DNA of 17,412 nt from Roridomyces roridus (lineage: Eukaryota; Basidiomycota; Agaricomycetes; Agaricales; Mycenaceae), in NCBI GenBank assembly GCA_029378245.1, contig JARKIF010000458.1, forward strand, positions 1 to 17,412. The letters run 5' to 3'. The position numbers and the translations under genes were made by a program. The notes under the pieces were generated by a model. It saw only the letters and a list, made by a program, of their open reading frames with translations. It was not told where the DNA came from and did no database searches. Within the stretch, counting starts at the first letter, position 1. Each line of letters begins with the position of its first letter. Positions 9,069-17,412 of the stretch are shown piece by piece.

Positions 9069-10396
9069 ATGGATGACTTTCATGACTCCGCCCCCACTTG
9101 CCCGCAATGCGGATTCGACTTTCTCCCCACGCTAGCAGCAACCAAGTCGAGCTCGCATGCGCGCACGTCTCTCTGAATTGGAGTCTCTCATCACGGCACT
9201 GGAGGCAGAACGCGATGCCCTCCGGGCGGAATCCGACGCCATTATCTACCCCGTTCTTTCCCTTCCGCCCGAAATCACGGCGGAGATCTTCGAAAATTGC
9301 CTGGTTCCTCAATCCGAACCCTCTCCTACTCTGACGCCGCTCCTTTTGACGAAAATTTGTCGGAGTGGCGCCAGATCGCCCCTCACCAACCCTCGGCTCT
9401 GGCGGTCGCTTGTTCTCTACCGTGAGATGCCGGCGGGTTTCTTAGACATCTGGCTCTCCCGGACGGGGGATACTCCGTTAAACTGCAGATTACTCTGCAA
9501 TGAGCCCTCGGAAGGAGGCGTTGTGCTTGCACCCCTCCTTCGCCGTTGTCATCAATGACAGGACATGAATTTGGCGCTGCTTTTCGTGACCTTCGCCCAA
9601 CTAGATCTCGGGACACGCTGCTCTTCCCCCACCTGCAAAAAATTGTCCTCGATCTCGGCCAGCGTGAGGGCCAGGATCCAGGCCCAGACAACATTCCGAT
9701 CCGCAATTGCCCCGCTGCTTCGGGAAGCGCAGCTCATCACCCCTGCGAACATCGAACTACCACTTACCGTCCTACAATATCTGACCCTTCCTGCCTCGAA
9801 CGGTTGGCTATGGCAGATCTTCAAGAACCCGACCATGCCGCCATACTGGCGGCCTTCGTAGAGCGCTCGAGATGCCCTCTCCGCGAATTCAGCACATCTG
9901 GGCAGATCGTACCGGATATCTTTCGCCTCTTTCTCCAAGCCCTTCCGCGCTCTGTCACGCACGTCTCGCTGACATGGGCCGGGGACTGGAGACCGGGCCC
10001 ATCTTCGCGGCTCTGCAGGATACGGACGTCCTCCCGCAATCAACTGTTTAACGTTGCTGGCTCGCAGCTGTATCATGGCCGGTACCAGGGCTCATAGACG
10101 TGCTGCGTGCACGGTCTCGGAGGGATGCGCGCAGATGGATTTCGAGATATCTCTGCATGGGCCCACCCAGCTGGTACGATCACAGGTATCCCGTGACTCC
10201 CACTCCTCCGAATGGATCAAATCCGAGAGTTGTCGGAAGCAGGGATGAGAATCAAATTCGAGCTGTCCGGGAAGGGTGAATGGGGTCCGAGGTTGTGTTT
10301 GACTCGACGTGGTGAGTTCATGATGACATGGCTATTTTCTCTTTACTCTAACGCCATGTTCCAGATGTCCTAGCGGAGTCATCATTGCAGACATAG
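9069..10396 (+). pseudogene. F-box / leucine-rich-repeat protein gene, multiply broken (copy B)
   Basis: The start at 9069 reads MDDFHDSAPTCPQCGFD, sharing the CPxCG motif with copy A. A one-base slip near 9150 precedes the coiled coil (RARLSELESLITALEAERDA) and the F-box YPVLSLPPEITAEIFENC. Near 9360-9385 one G is lost and one C gained, so CREWRQIAL reads wrongly for a short way. An in-frame TGA at 9556-9558 falls where the family has Trp (copy C: SRRWRD). The frame continues QDMNLALL to 9861, then slips again into a leucine-rich part (FVERSRCPLREFSTSGQIV, VTHVSLTWAGDW). A last exon after a 53-nt intron (10312-10364) ends at TAG 10394-10396. The parent protein would have been an SCF substrate receptor; this copy is probably dead. 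Confidence 0.8.
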
Positions 10397-10567
10397 AATC
10401 ATAGCATCTTGGTGGTCGACTCGGAATAAATCACTCGTAGTTCGAAAAGGACTCATCATCGTTCAACCGTTCCACAGAGCATGTCGACAGCCTGCAAGTC
10501 AGTTTCTGTTCCTTTTATTCTACCACACCGGCATCGTACAGACCGTGTCCATCCCGTTGACAAAACT

Positions 10568-11330
10568 CTACGTCGAAGCCACCACCCCACCCTGCATCGT
10601 CTGATTAAACATTGAGAACGCCGCTTGAACCGATAGCAATCCCGGGCGCGCTATACGCAGGCACCTCATGGCCCGCACCCGACACACGAACATACGAAAG
10701 CAATCCAGAGGCTTTATACAAACCCGCCGAGTGGCCGTTAACGGTATAGGTCTTGAGAGGCTGGGCGTTGAACGCGGCGGCGCGTCGTTGTTGGTCATGG
10801 CAAGGGAGCATATCCTCGATGCCTTGGTAGTTGAACGATGAAGTCCTACGTGGGTTTTATTACTCTCAGAGAGGACTGAGAAGAGGAGTGAAGAAAGGAC
10901 GTACAGCATCGCCGTTGTAGATCGTCCACACGGTATGCCGGCGTTAACGACTGCGTCCAGAGCGGGGAGCTTGGGTGCGCATCCAGTCACCTATGTCCCG
11001 CACATCTAAGTACGTACATTGAGACCGTGGGGAGAGCGAGGGACTCACCGGTGGTAGACCGCCTGATACACGTTCGGAGTCGTTTCTTGTATTATGAGAC
11101 ATATTCCGCATAGGCGAGTGGGATCCTACATACCACAGACGCCAGAGTTCTCCGTCACCCGCAGCTTCCCGGGGTAGTCGCGATTCGTGGAGCGTCGCCT
11201 CTGCCTTGACAGTTCTTGTTGCTTCCGACACCACCGATGACAGTGTTTCGAACGGGAACTTGGCCGGCGCTTTCAGCGCATACACAGAAGAGGGCAGGGC
11301 TGCCAATACGCTGAGCCAAGGGACCAACAT
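10568..11330 (-). pseudogene. S10 serine carboxypeptidase, large internal deletion plus frameshifts
   Basis: S10 enzymes are secreted or vacuolar exopeptidases. The start at 11330 encodes a signal peptide (MLVPWLSVLAALPSSVYAL) followed by FPFETLSSV. After a one-base loss near 11184 it reads YPGKLRVTENSGVC, then across an intron (11086-11133) ETTPNVYQA. The next exon starts with GDWM and continues APKLPALDAVVNAG, which belongs near the C-terminus of the family. Another frameshift leads to VWTIYNGDA, then after an intron (10846-10904) and an extra T come FNYQGIEDM, the catalytic-His motif GAGHEVPAY, and after a further slip a tail ending AAFSMFNQTMQGG before TAG (10568-10570). The central part with the GxSYxG catalytic serine is absent. 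Asp and His motifs remain, but the product could not be active. Confidence 0.85.
10991..11048 (-). other. Chimeric intron at the carboxypeptidase deletion point
   Basis: A GTGAGT donor directly follows the N-terminal exon ending VYQA. A CATAG acceptor directly precedes the C-terminal exon starting GDWM. In full-length S10 enzymes these exons are separated by most of the catalytic domain. The remaining 58 nt has normal intron size and borders, which suggests the deletion joined two different introns. Confidence 0.55.
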
Positions 11331-11383
11331 GGCGGAGAGAGGAGGCAGCGGATGTGATGTTGGAGGCGGTGTCTCCACGACTA

Positions 11384-11394
11384 CCTTATATATA
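11384..11394 (-). promoter_or_regulatory. TATA box of the carboxypeptidase relic
   Basis: The minus strand reads TATATATAAGG, about 55 bp upstream of the ATG at 11330. The core promoter appears preserved although the gene is not. Confidence 0.55.
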
Positions 11395-11518
11395 CCAATT
11401 GAAATGCAATCGGGCCATGCGGATGTTTCTTGGGGGATCGTCCGAGAAGACAGAATCAGCATGTGCGATAGCAAGAGACGCGTGAGGCGAGCGTGGAGTT
11501 CTTGACAAGCGGTCTCCA

Positions 11519-11968
11519 TCAGAGCATTGCGGTGACTGATGACTTCCTACGGAGTGCCACGTGATATCTTCCGGCTTTCCAATCTCCTTCCACCTCTGCT
11601 CCTGTCGCGACACTCACCGCATGCTTCCCTCTGCGAATCTGCTTCTCAGCATGCTTTCTCCCATTTGAATCGTGTGTGACGGGCAACCATGCCCGAGCGC
11701 TGTGCCAAGCCAACCAAGTACTGCCTCCCGCTGATGCTCCCGGTTTTGCCTGCCTTTCCCGGATGACCAAGGCGACATTCTTTGTGGCGCCTTCATCGAG
11801 GGGAGATTCAACGAACGCCGCGTCTTTGGCTTGGAATTGCGACCCCTGTTGCCTAAAAAATGTCTCGGGACGCTCCTGAAGGAATATATACATCCTGGCG
11901 CTCTTCGACTTGCGATCGGCCGTATCTGTTAGCGTGCCCAAGGCCCTCCGAGCCGCCGCCGTGTACAT
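11519..11968 (-). CDS. Unrecognised ORF, 149 residues
   Basis: I do not recognise this product. The frame is open from 12067, but a natural-looking start is the ATG at 11968 (MYTAAARRALGTLTDTADRK). The N-terminus is rich in Ala and Arg and nearly free of acidic residues in its first ten positions, compatible with a mitochondrial presequence. A middle part reads RMYIFLQERPETFFRQQG and DEGATKNVALVIRERQ, which look like genuine protein. The rest (from about 11740) is less convincing and might be an unspliced intron or read-through. It shares its strand with the carboxypeptidase relic downstream and overlaps nothing. It could also be chance in GC-rich DNA. Confidence 0.35.
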   Translation of the reverse strand: MYTAAARRALGTLTDTADRKSKSARMYIFLQERPETFFRQQGSQFQAKDAAFVESPLDEGATKNVALVIRERQAKPGASAGGSTWLAWHSARAWLPVTHDSNGRKHAEKQIRRGKHAVSVATGAEVEGDWKAGRYHVALRRKSSVTAML

Positions 11969-12188
11969 GAATAGAGGCGAGAAGCTTCCTGACGTCGAGC
12001 AAAGAAATAAATAGTGAGAGATCTCAATTAGATTCCCCGATACACAAAATGTTAGCCGTAAGATCACTCTGCAGAAAAATCATCTAAACACGCTCAAAAA
12101 CCAAAGAAACGGAGACGCACCAACGAATCAACAAGCACCTCCTTGGAATGGGCAGAGCCCACTGATTACCACCCGTATTTTCATCCCT

Positions 12189-13497
12189 TCACTCGCCAAC
12201 GCCCGCATACGAGCCAACAGACCCGCCTTTGAAGATGCCCTGGGCGTCCTCTAGACGCGTGAACCCCGTCAAGGAGAGATCCATCGACATTCCTCGGCGC
12301 GCGTCGAGTGCATCCACAAGGGATGTACAGTGGCTCATCTGTAAGTCTCCCACCCCCGCAAAATCAGGCATGCGAGGTGCGGCAGCATCCCTGGCTCAGC
12401 CAAGGACGTGAACTGTGAATGCAGCCCTGCACCCCACGTGACTGTGAGGTGTGCAGTCGAGTCGGGGAGCGCGGCGAGACAGAAGTGGAAGGTCTCGCGA
12501 GATGATGCTTCCGACCGTGAGCTCGAACGCATGGAGCGGGAATGCCGAGCGTTGGGTCAAGGCAGCCAGGGGCGTGACGTGGTGGGGCACCATGTTCCAG
12601 AGGGTTATGACCAGTTTCCGGAGTTGTGGGAGCGTGAGGTGTTCCAACAGGGCGGTGTTTTCGACCATCGCCATGCTAGCATCAACAGTCAGGGATTCCA
12701 GGTTCGATAGAGTCACCGTCAGGTCGGGCGAATGCGGTACCGCAACCCCCATCGTTGCCACACTGAGATGCCGGAGCTGCGGGCATCCTGCCAGAAGCGA
12801 TAGGCAGTCTCCGATCGGCATCACATGCAACGTCAAAGTCCACAACTGGTGCCAAGGAAGATTGAATGTGACATGAGGCAGGATGCAGATGTGCGCCTCG
12901 CGCAGAGAGGGCACCTTGCGTAGGGCGATGGCCAGCGAGTTGAAGTCTTCTGAGGTACTCTTGGTGAACCCCGAACAGATCTTGCGCAGAATGGGAAACT
13001 CCACTTCGTCCAGTCGCAGCTCTGGGAACGAGGCGAGTGGGATTCCAGATCTATATCCCGCCAGCGACGAGAGTGCTGAAGGCTCGCCTTGAGCATTTGG
13101 GCCGGCCGCAGCGACATCCTTACAGTGGAGAGGTACAGTCCAAAGGAAGGTCTCCAGAACGCGGCAGCCATGTCTGCAGCACTTCCACCGGGGCGCGTCT
13201 GATGAAGCTCAGTGACTGCCACGTTCGGGACTTGCCGAGAGTCGGATCTCGCGCCATTGATGACAAGATCTGCGTGAACAGCAGTGGTGCCTCGAGGGGT
13301 GAGTGCACCGCCGATGACGGACGCAGCGCTGGAAATTTCTGTGGTTATTTCCGGAGGCGATGGACAGAACTTTGGTATACGATCGCGTCCGATTCCGCCT
13401 GGAGAGCATCCGTCGGTCGGCGTCATTGCTGCGATGAGGATATTAAGTTCGGAGAGGGCGCGAGCGTAGATGGCTCGGTCGGGTTGGTCTAGGGATT
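12189..13497 (-). pseudogene. F-box / leucine-rich-repeat protein gene, multiply broken (copy C)
   Basis: Reading from about 13497 gives DQPDRAIYARALSELNILIAA, aligning with the coiled coil of copies A and B, then a frame-mixed F-box ending SPPEITTEI. The next piece, in another frame, is RTWQSLSFI and LQTWLPRSGDLPLDC (13120-13230), matching copy A. Then come SLRPAQMLKASLQHSRRWRD and a long leucine-rich part from about 13004 (LREAHICILPHV, LSLLAGCPQLRHLSVATMG, LSNLESLTVD, LEHLTLPQLRKLVITLWN). The tail reads LPDSTAHLTVTWGAG and finally LQMSHCTSLVDALDARRG, ending at 12189. At least four frames changes are needed. This is the most complete leucine-rich part of the three copies. Confidence 0.78.
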
Positions 13498-14026
13498 GAG
13501 CCGGGTGTAGGGGGATTGAGGGCCAGAAGGAGATCTGGGAGACATGCGGAGTGACGTGGAAGGCCAGAAAGTCCCCGACGCGCCCTAAATCGGCGACGGA
13601 TGTCACGATGTGGTGGCAGGAGACAAGAGAAGCGGTCATGTGCTGATCACACTCGGCTGCAGAACACCGGCTGCGGAATCTCGGCATCCACTTTCTGGGG
13701 CAAATTCTGCCTGAAGTTCTGGGAGAACTGTCTGACGAACAGGGCTAGCATTCAGCACACTCGTGCGCAAGAGTATGATTATCATAGACGCCGACTCTTG
13801 GGATACTTACTCCGTTTCGCTTCTCGAATCTCGTTTGAATCTCGTTCGGCTCGGGATCGTGGGTTGTACCAGTCGCGCGCCCAGTTCCTTTTGAATGCAT
13901 TCTGTTCGCAAAGGGTCGTGATTTTTTCGTCGTGGGTACACAGGAGCTCATATGCTGCTATAGGACTATGTGAAAAGATCATCATGATAAGGATGTTAAA
14001 TCAATCAACGAGGCTGAAAGTCGAAC
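13498..14026. other. Region with no recognised gene
   Basis: The upstream end of F-box copy C may reach into it (an open minus frame runs to 13687), but no CPxCG start was found. The rest, about 13700-14026, is less GC-rich and shows nothing I recognise, apart from a short direct repeat around TCTCGTTTGAATCTCGTTC (13827-13847). Confidence 0.45.
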
Positions 14027-14730
14027 TCATCGACGTCTCGACCCCTCCGCATAGGCTGAATAATCCAAGTATTCTTCGTAGAGCGCCTCGAAATCGTGGC
14101 ACTCGGCTGAATCGAGCTCGTTGAACTCGTACGTAGAGACCGAGTTCGATGAGGATGAAGGCGCATACGGAGAGTACGCGAGGGGCGTCATGTTAGGCGG
14201 CGCTCCGTATTGCGCAGGCCAGACGTCGACGGGGTGATGCCGCGTAGTTGGGGGTGGCGAGTGAACGTTGTTAACGTTCGGGTGGGGGTAGGGAACCAAA
14301 CGGAGCTGGGATGCTTGGGCCAGCGCGGGGAGATCTGGTCTTGCTCTTCGCCGCCACCGCCGCTCTCTCTCTGGCTGCTCTAGATCTCTCTCTCGCCGCC
14401 GCCGCCCCTCCTTCTCCTTCTTGACGGTCCCCGGCGCGTACCTGTAGTCCGGATAAAGAAGTTGTGCGTCGCATCCAACTCATTGGCCATGTCGACGTAT
14501 GGCTGTTTCTCCTCCTTGCTCATAGATTTCCACACCTCTCCCGTGGCTTTGGTTTCCTGAGCCATGCGGGGTCTGGGGAGGGAGTCAGACTGCCGCATAT
14601 TCTTGGCGACTTCCATGCGGAAGCAGATGAAGGCGTTGGGCGGGCGGGGGATGTGTGGCCCGTGCCCGGGTACGGTGGGAGCGTGGGAGGAGCGGGAGGA
14701 GGTCGAGGAAAGGGAGGAATTCGAAGGCAT
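14027..14730 (-). CDS. HMG-box transcription factor, single one-base frameshift
   Basis: HMG-box proteins of this (MATA/SOX-like) type bind and bend DNA in the nucleus. In basidiomycetes they include pheromone-response regulators, but this one's role is unknown. The start at 14730 gives a Ser-rich leader (MPSNSSLSSTSSRSS), then the box: HIPRPPNAFICFRMEVAKNM, KATGEVWKSMSKEEKQPY and VDMANELDATH. The frame then needs one extra base near 14453-14462. With it, the box ends properly in YPDYRYAPG, followed by KKEKEGRRRRERD and a single open frame to TGA at 14027-14029, about 234 residues in all. The C-terminus has Pro/Tyr-rich (PAQYGAPPNMTPLAYSPYAP) and acidic Tyr-rich (FEALYEEYLDYSAYAE) parts, plausible activation regions. 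As it stands the protein would stop after 116 residues with the box incomplete. A sequencing error at AAG/AAA is a real alternative. Confidence 0.82.
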
Positions 14731-14798
14731 GGTTCGTCACTCGTCAGGAAAGTTGGGGGCTGGGTGCGTTCCAGTTGATCTTTGCCGCCAGCCACTCA

Positions 14799-14810
14799 CC
14801 TTTTAAACCC
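14799..14810 (-). promoter_or_regulatory. TATA-like element of the HMG-box gene
   Basis: The minus strand reads GGGTTTAAAAGG, about 70 bp before the ATG at 14730. Confidence 0.4.
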
Positions 14811-14830
14811 TCAGTCCGTCCGCTGAGGGT
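14807..14830. repeat. Short inverted repeat upstream of the HMG-box gene
   Basis: ACCCTCAG (14807-14814) and CTGAGGGT (14823-14830) form an 8-bp palindrome with an 8-nt spacer, next to the TATA-like element. It could be an operator-like site or chance. Confidence 0.3.
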
Positions 14831-15329
14831 CCACAACCAATGGCCCTCAGGACCAACGCTTTGAATTTGCTGTGGCCTCCCCGCACGAGCTCGATCAGAA
14901 TGGTCCAAACACATGAATGTTTCGTCAACTCACAGGACGTGACTCAAAGCGTCTACAACATTCCCAAAGTTGGTCATTCACGTCATGTTGATATTTCTGG
15001 CTCGCGGAGATTGAATGATCACTTTTTGAACGTGTTTGATGATCTTTGCTAGGTTTCGGGTCTGACCATTGCCTCGCTTGAACTCGCAGGCTTGGATCCC
15101 TGGAATGGCTCTGCCAGTGGATGCAGGCACGAGTGATATACCTCACGATGCGATGACTACTGGAATCATCGCAGAAAAAGTTGTAAGTAAACGCGAATAA
15201 CACAGAACGTAAAGCTCGCCAAGAAACTTGAGAGGAGCCGGAAGAGAAGTGAGATGTACATTCATGACGGAGCAAAGATTTCAGGGAAGGCGTATAGGCA
15301 TAAGCAACCGCCGTTTGTAGAACTCGGAT
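14831..15329. other. Intergenic region with no recognised gene
   Basis: A 116-residue minus-strand ORF (14925-15275) spans much of it but has no recognisable motif and a composition rich in Ser, Arg and His, as expected of chance frames. It separates the HMG-box gene from the 3' end of the ML-domain gene. Confidence 0.45.
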
Positions 15330-15966
15330 CTACGGGCCAAATTGGACCGTGAATTCAAGGCATGCCATCGGGTGCTCGGCGACCGTGTACTGTCGACATT
15401 AATCGTGTATTTGGCTGCATTAGGTGAGTCTTCGCGGGCTATTCGGAGGCAATGTTATCGGGCACCTTTAGGAACTTCCTTCGGGAGGTCGACGGACTGC
15501 ACGACCTGATACACCCCCGGCTCCACGGGGCATGAGATCGTTGCGTTTGCCTTGCGGCTGAGATGCAAATGAATGAACAGGTGAGCCAAGAAAGAGCGCG
15601 GAGACGCACGCTTCCTCGCAGAGGTCGAACCGTTTCTGGGCAGCTTGATACGACCAAATTTGACAACGACATCTGCAGAAGCTCTCCTTCCTGGAGATAC
15701 GGATAAAGTCATGACATGAGCAACCGTGCCAACGTGGACCGAAAGGCACCTCGATAACCTCTGTCCACGGCGTCAATCGTGACTGTGAGCTTTTCACCGA
15801 TTTTTGGTGGGTCGGGCGACACGGAAATGGACTGGATCTGCACGGCATCCGAATCCGCACCTGCTTTCTCTGTCAGACGAGCTAGAAAGTAAGAGGAGCG
15901 CATTGTCACGGACCGCAATCGGTAGCCCCAGCTGTCAAAGGCAAGGGCGGCAGAGGCGGGGACAAA
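15330..15966 (-). pseudogene. ML-domain lipid-transfer protein (NPC2 / PG-PI transfer type), frameshifted
   Basis: ML-domain proteins are small secreted or vacuolar sterol- and phospholipid-binding proteins. Readable pieces in order on the minus strand are FVPASAALAFDSWGY (signal-peptide end), DSDAVQIQSISVSPDPP, KIGEKLTVTIDAV, SADVVVKFGRIKL, QKRFDLCEEA, KANATISCPVEPGVYQVVQ, KYTINVDS and YTVAEHPMACLEFTVQFGP before TAG (15330-15332). Probable introns are 15691-15749, 15558-15609 and 15415-15465, 51-59 nt each. The Cys residues expected of the fold are present. Four or five one-base indels are needed (near 15360-15395, 15630, 15680, 15755 and 15930), and no in-frame ATG is visible. Either a decayed gene or a poorly polished stretch. 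The family call is firm. Confidence 0.82.
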
Positions 15967-16681
15967 TCAATTGAGACTGGCCAGGGAGAGCGGCAGCGAG
16001 GTTAGATAGATAGCAGGCAGGCGGTGGTGAGAAGCAGCAGTGCATGTGAGAGACAAGGTGCGAAGTCCGTGACAGGGATTGACGACCCGGCTTGGAGAAA
16101 TCACCGCAAGTGGCAGATGAGCGCCCAGCGCCGCCGGAATATTCCACAGTCGTACCGTTACAAAGAGTCGACATGGTTGCGAGCAAAAGTACTCGGAACT
16201 GCGGCTCGAATTGCAGGTTTGGTGGCAAGGTCTTGCAAAATTTGCAAAACAATGCAAATGGCTGTTGTCGATTGACAAGTGCCACGGTCTGGAAACCACA
16301 GCGTCGACAGTGGTTGGATGGACCCAGTTAGTACAAAAAGCACGGCCACAGGTTGCTGAGGCAAGCTCCATCGACGCGATGGTGGAAGAGAAGAAGGACA
16401 GGCGTGACCGAGGTGTGACAGGTCGGATTCAAGTCCGATCAGATGCCGATCCGACGCGGCTTGCTTCTTGACCACTACCGTCAACCACCGTGCTCACTGC
16501 TCACTCTGTGTCATGCGCGGATGTCGATTGCTCCTACTCGATACTGCGGGCGCAGGCCGCCTTGACGGCAATCACCCAAATCCACCGCGCATCTTTCTTG
16601 CGACACTCTATTCTCCGCGGTGGATTAGTTATGTGCAGAATAAAAACCAGCGAGGCCATCCCCTGAATCACGAACCCAAAA
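15967..16681. other. Intergenic region between the divergent ML-domain and FAD-oxidase genes
   Basis: ORFs on both strands are short and overlap, with no recognisable motif. It would hold the two divergent promoters. A cluster of TTGCAAA-like words at 16231-16258 and an imperfect inverted repeat GTCGGAT...ATCCGAC (16422-16456) are visible but unassigned. Confidence 0.45.
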
Positions 16682-17412
16682 ATGAATCGCTCTCTCAACT
16701 CACCTCTCTATGCATTCTCCTCTCTTCTGCTAATGTTCTCCTCACTGGCCACCCCTGTCGCAACGTCCCCGGCAGCAACGGATACCCCTCCGTAGCTGCC
16801 TGGAGTGCGTTCAACGCCTCCATCTCCGGCCGTCTTGTCGACGTCGTCCCTCTGCTGAATTCTGTGCCCGTCTCCCTGGCGGCGCGTGTACGGATGCGCA
16901 ATGGGTAGCGTTGTTTAGGAATGGCATTCCCGGGTCGATGGAACAAGTGCGTGTTACTGCTTCTCGATCTAGACTTCAATCTATGCGGTGGCTCAGGTGC
17001 AATTGGGAGCCAGGCTACGATCAGAGTCCTCCGTCTCTGTGCTTTCAGAACCAGACGACGCTGTGTGGTCAGGGAACGTCCCCGTCTACTCTGTCGAAGC
17101 AAAGCGTCGCTGATGTCCAGGTGTGTGGGCCCAAGTAATCCTTGTTACTTTAGATTGAAGTTCATCTCCTAGGCCGCCATAAAATTCGCTACGACACCAA
17201 CCTGCGGCTCGTCATCAAATCTTCGGGGCACGACCAACTCGGGCGCTCGACCGCCCCCGGTGCACCTCCTCTCGTACCAGCCCTCCGTAACATCTCTTTC
17301 ACGGACACTTCTACGTCGGCGACAACAACATGGGGCCAGGTCCTTTGGGAGTGGATGCCGGGTCATACGGTACAAGGAGGTGTGCGACTAAAGGCAGGAT
17401 TTCACTGCTGGC
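16682..17412 (+). pseudogene. FAD-linked (berberine-bridge-like) oxidoreductase, frameshifted, 3' end outside window
   Basis: These secreted flavoproteins carry covalent FAD and oxidise alcohols, sugars or secondary metabolites. The ATG at 16682 opens a hydrophobic leader (LYAFSSLLLMFSSLATPV). After a one-base loss the frame reads CRNVPGSNGYPSVAAW and FNASISGRLVDVVP, and after another SAEFCARLPGGACTDAQW and ALFRNGIPGSMEQ. A 50-nt intron (16947-16996) follows, then NWEPGYDQSPPSLC, then slips through VPVYSVEAK and VADVQ, and a 52-nt intron (17121-17172). The next exon has the PCMH-type motif LRLVIKSSGHD; its His codon is 17229-17231, the usual covalent FAD site. NISFTDT follows, and the frame slips again into YVGDNN before the edge. 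Five or more one-base indels are present, so it is a relic or poorly polished. Confidence 0.8.

Noticed and set aside
9552..10097. 174- and 183-residue ORFs on opposite strands
   Set aside because: The minus frame is the shadow of F-box copy B. The plus frame contains only part of copy B after a frameshift, so neither is a separate gene.
12833..13687. 284-residue minus-strand ORF as a single protein
   Set aside because: F-box and leucine-rich segments recognisable by comparison with the other copies jump between this frame and two others, so the ORF is a chance continuous frame through a pseudogene.
16421..16457. tRNA T-arm-like string (GGATTCAAGTCC) with a surrounding inverted repeat
   Set aside because: The loop length and stem do not fit a tRNA, and no acceptor, D or anticodon arm lies upstream.

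Overview
This window looks like genomic DNA of a basidiomycete fungus, probably Agaricomycetes. The evidence is coding exons broken by many 48-76 nt GT-AG introns, F-box/leucine-rich-repeat proteins of the mushroom type, a stand-alone NRPS-like adenylation domain, an S10 carboxypeptidase, an ML-domain protein and a berberine-bridge-like FAD oxidoreductase. No rRNA, tRNA or CRISPR was found.

Layout. 1-3113 (minus) is the 5' part of a Ty3/Gypsy-like LTR retrotransposon: a broken gag with one CCHC zinc knuckle, a leader, and a candidate 806-bp LTR with its own TATA box. 3224-3693 (minus) is a truncated F-box gene. 4507-7027 (plus) is an adenylation-domain gene with a nonsense codon, frameshifts and a 558-bp inverted-repeat transposon in one exon. 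7210-8021 (minus) is the one recognisable gene that reads intact after splicing, a six-exon SnoaL-like protein. 8377-8799 is a 423-bp hAT-like MITE with a perfect 8-bp target duplication. 9069-10396 (plus) is a second broken F-box gene. 10568-11330 (minus) is a serine carboxypeptidase that lost its middle. 11519-11968 (minus) is an unrecognised ORF. 12189-13497 (minus) is a third broken F-box gene. 14027-14730 (minus) is an HMG-box protein with one frameshift. 15330-15966 (minus) is a frameshifted ML-domain gene. 16682-17412 (plus) is the start of a frameshifted FAD-linked oxidoreductase that runs off the window.

Nearly every gene carries one-base indels, often in short homopolymers. Two explanations fit: a decaying accessory region, or an unpolished long-read assembly. 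In-frame nonsense codons, the carboxypeptidase deletion and the transposon insertion favour real decay for some genes. The intact SnoaL gene shows the error density is not uniform. Adenylation, SnoaL and FAD-oxidase genes together could be remnants of a secondary-metabolite locus, but this is weak inference.

I did not find a new multi-gene system. The most distinctive items are the two non-autonomous DNA transposons, one of which may be spliced as an in-frame intron.
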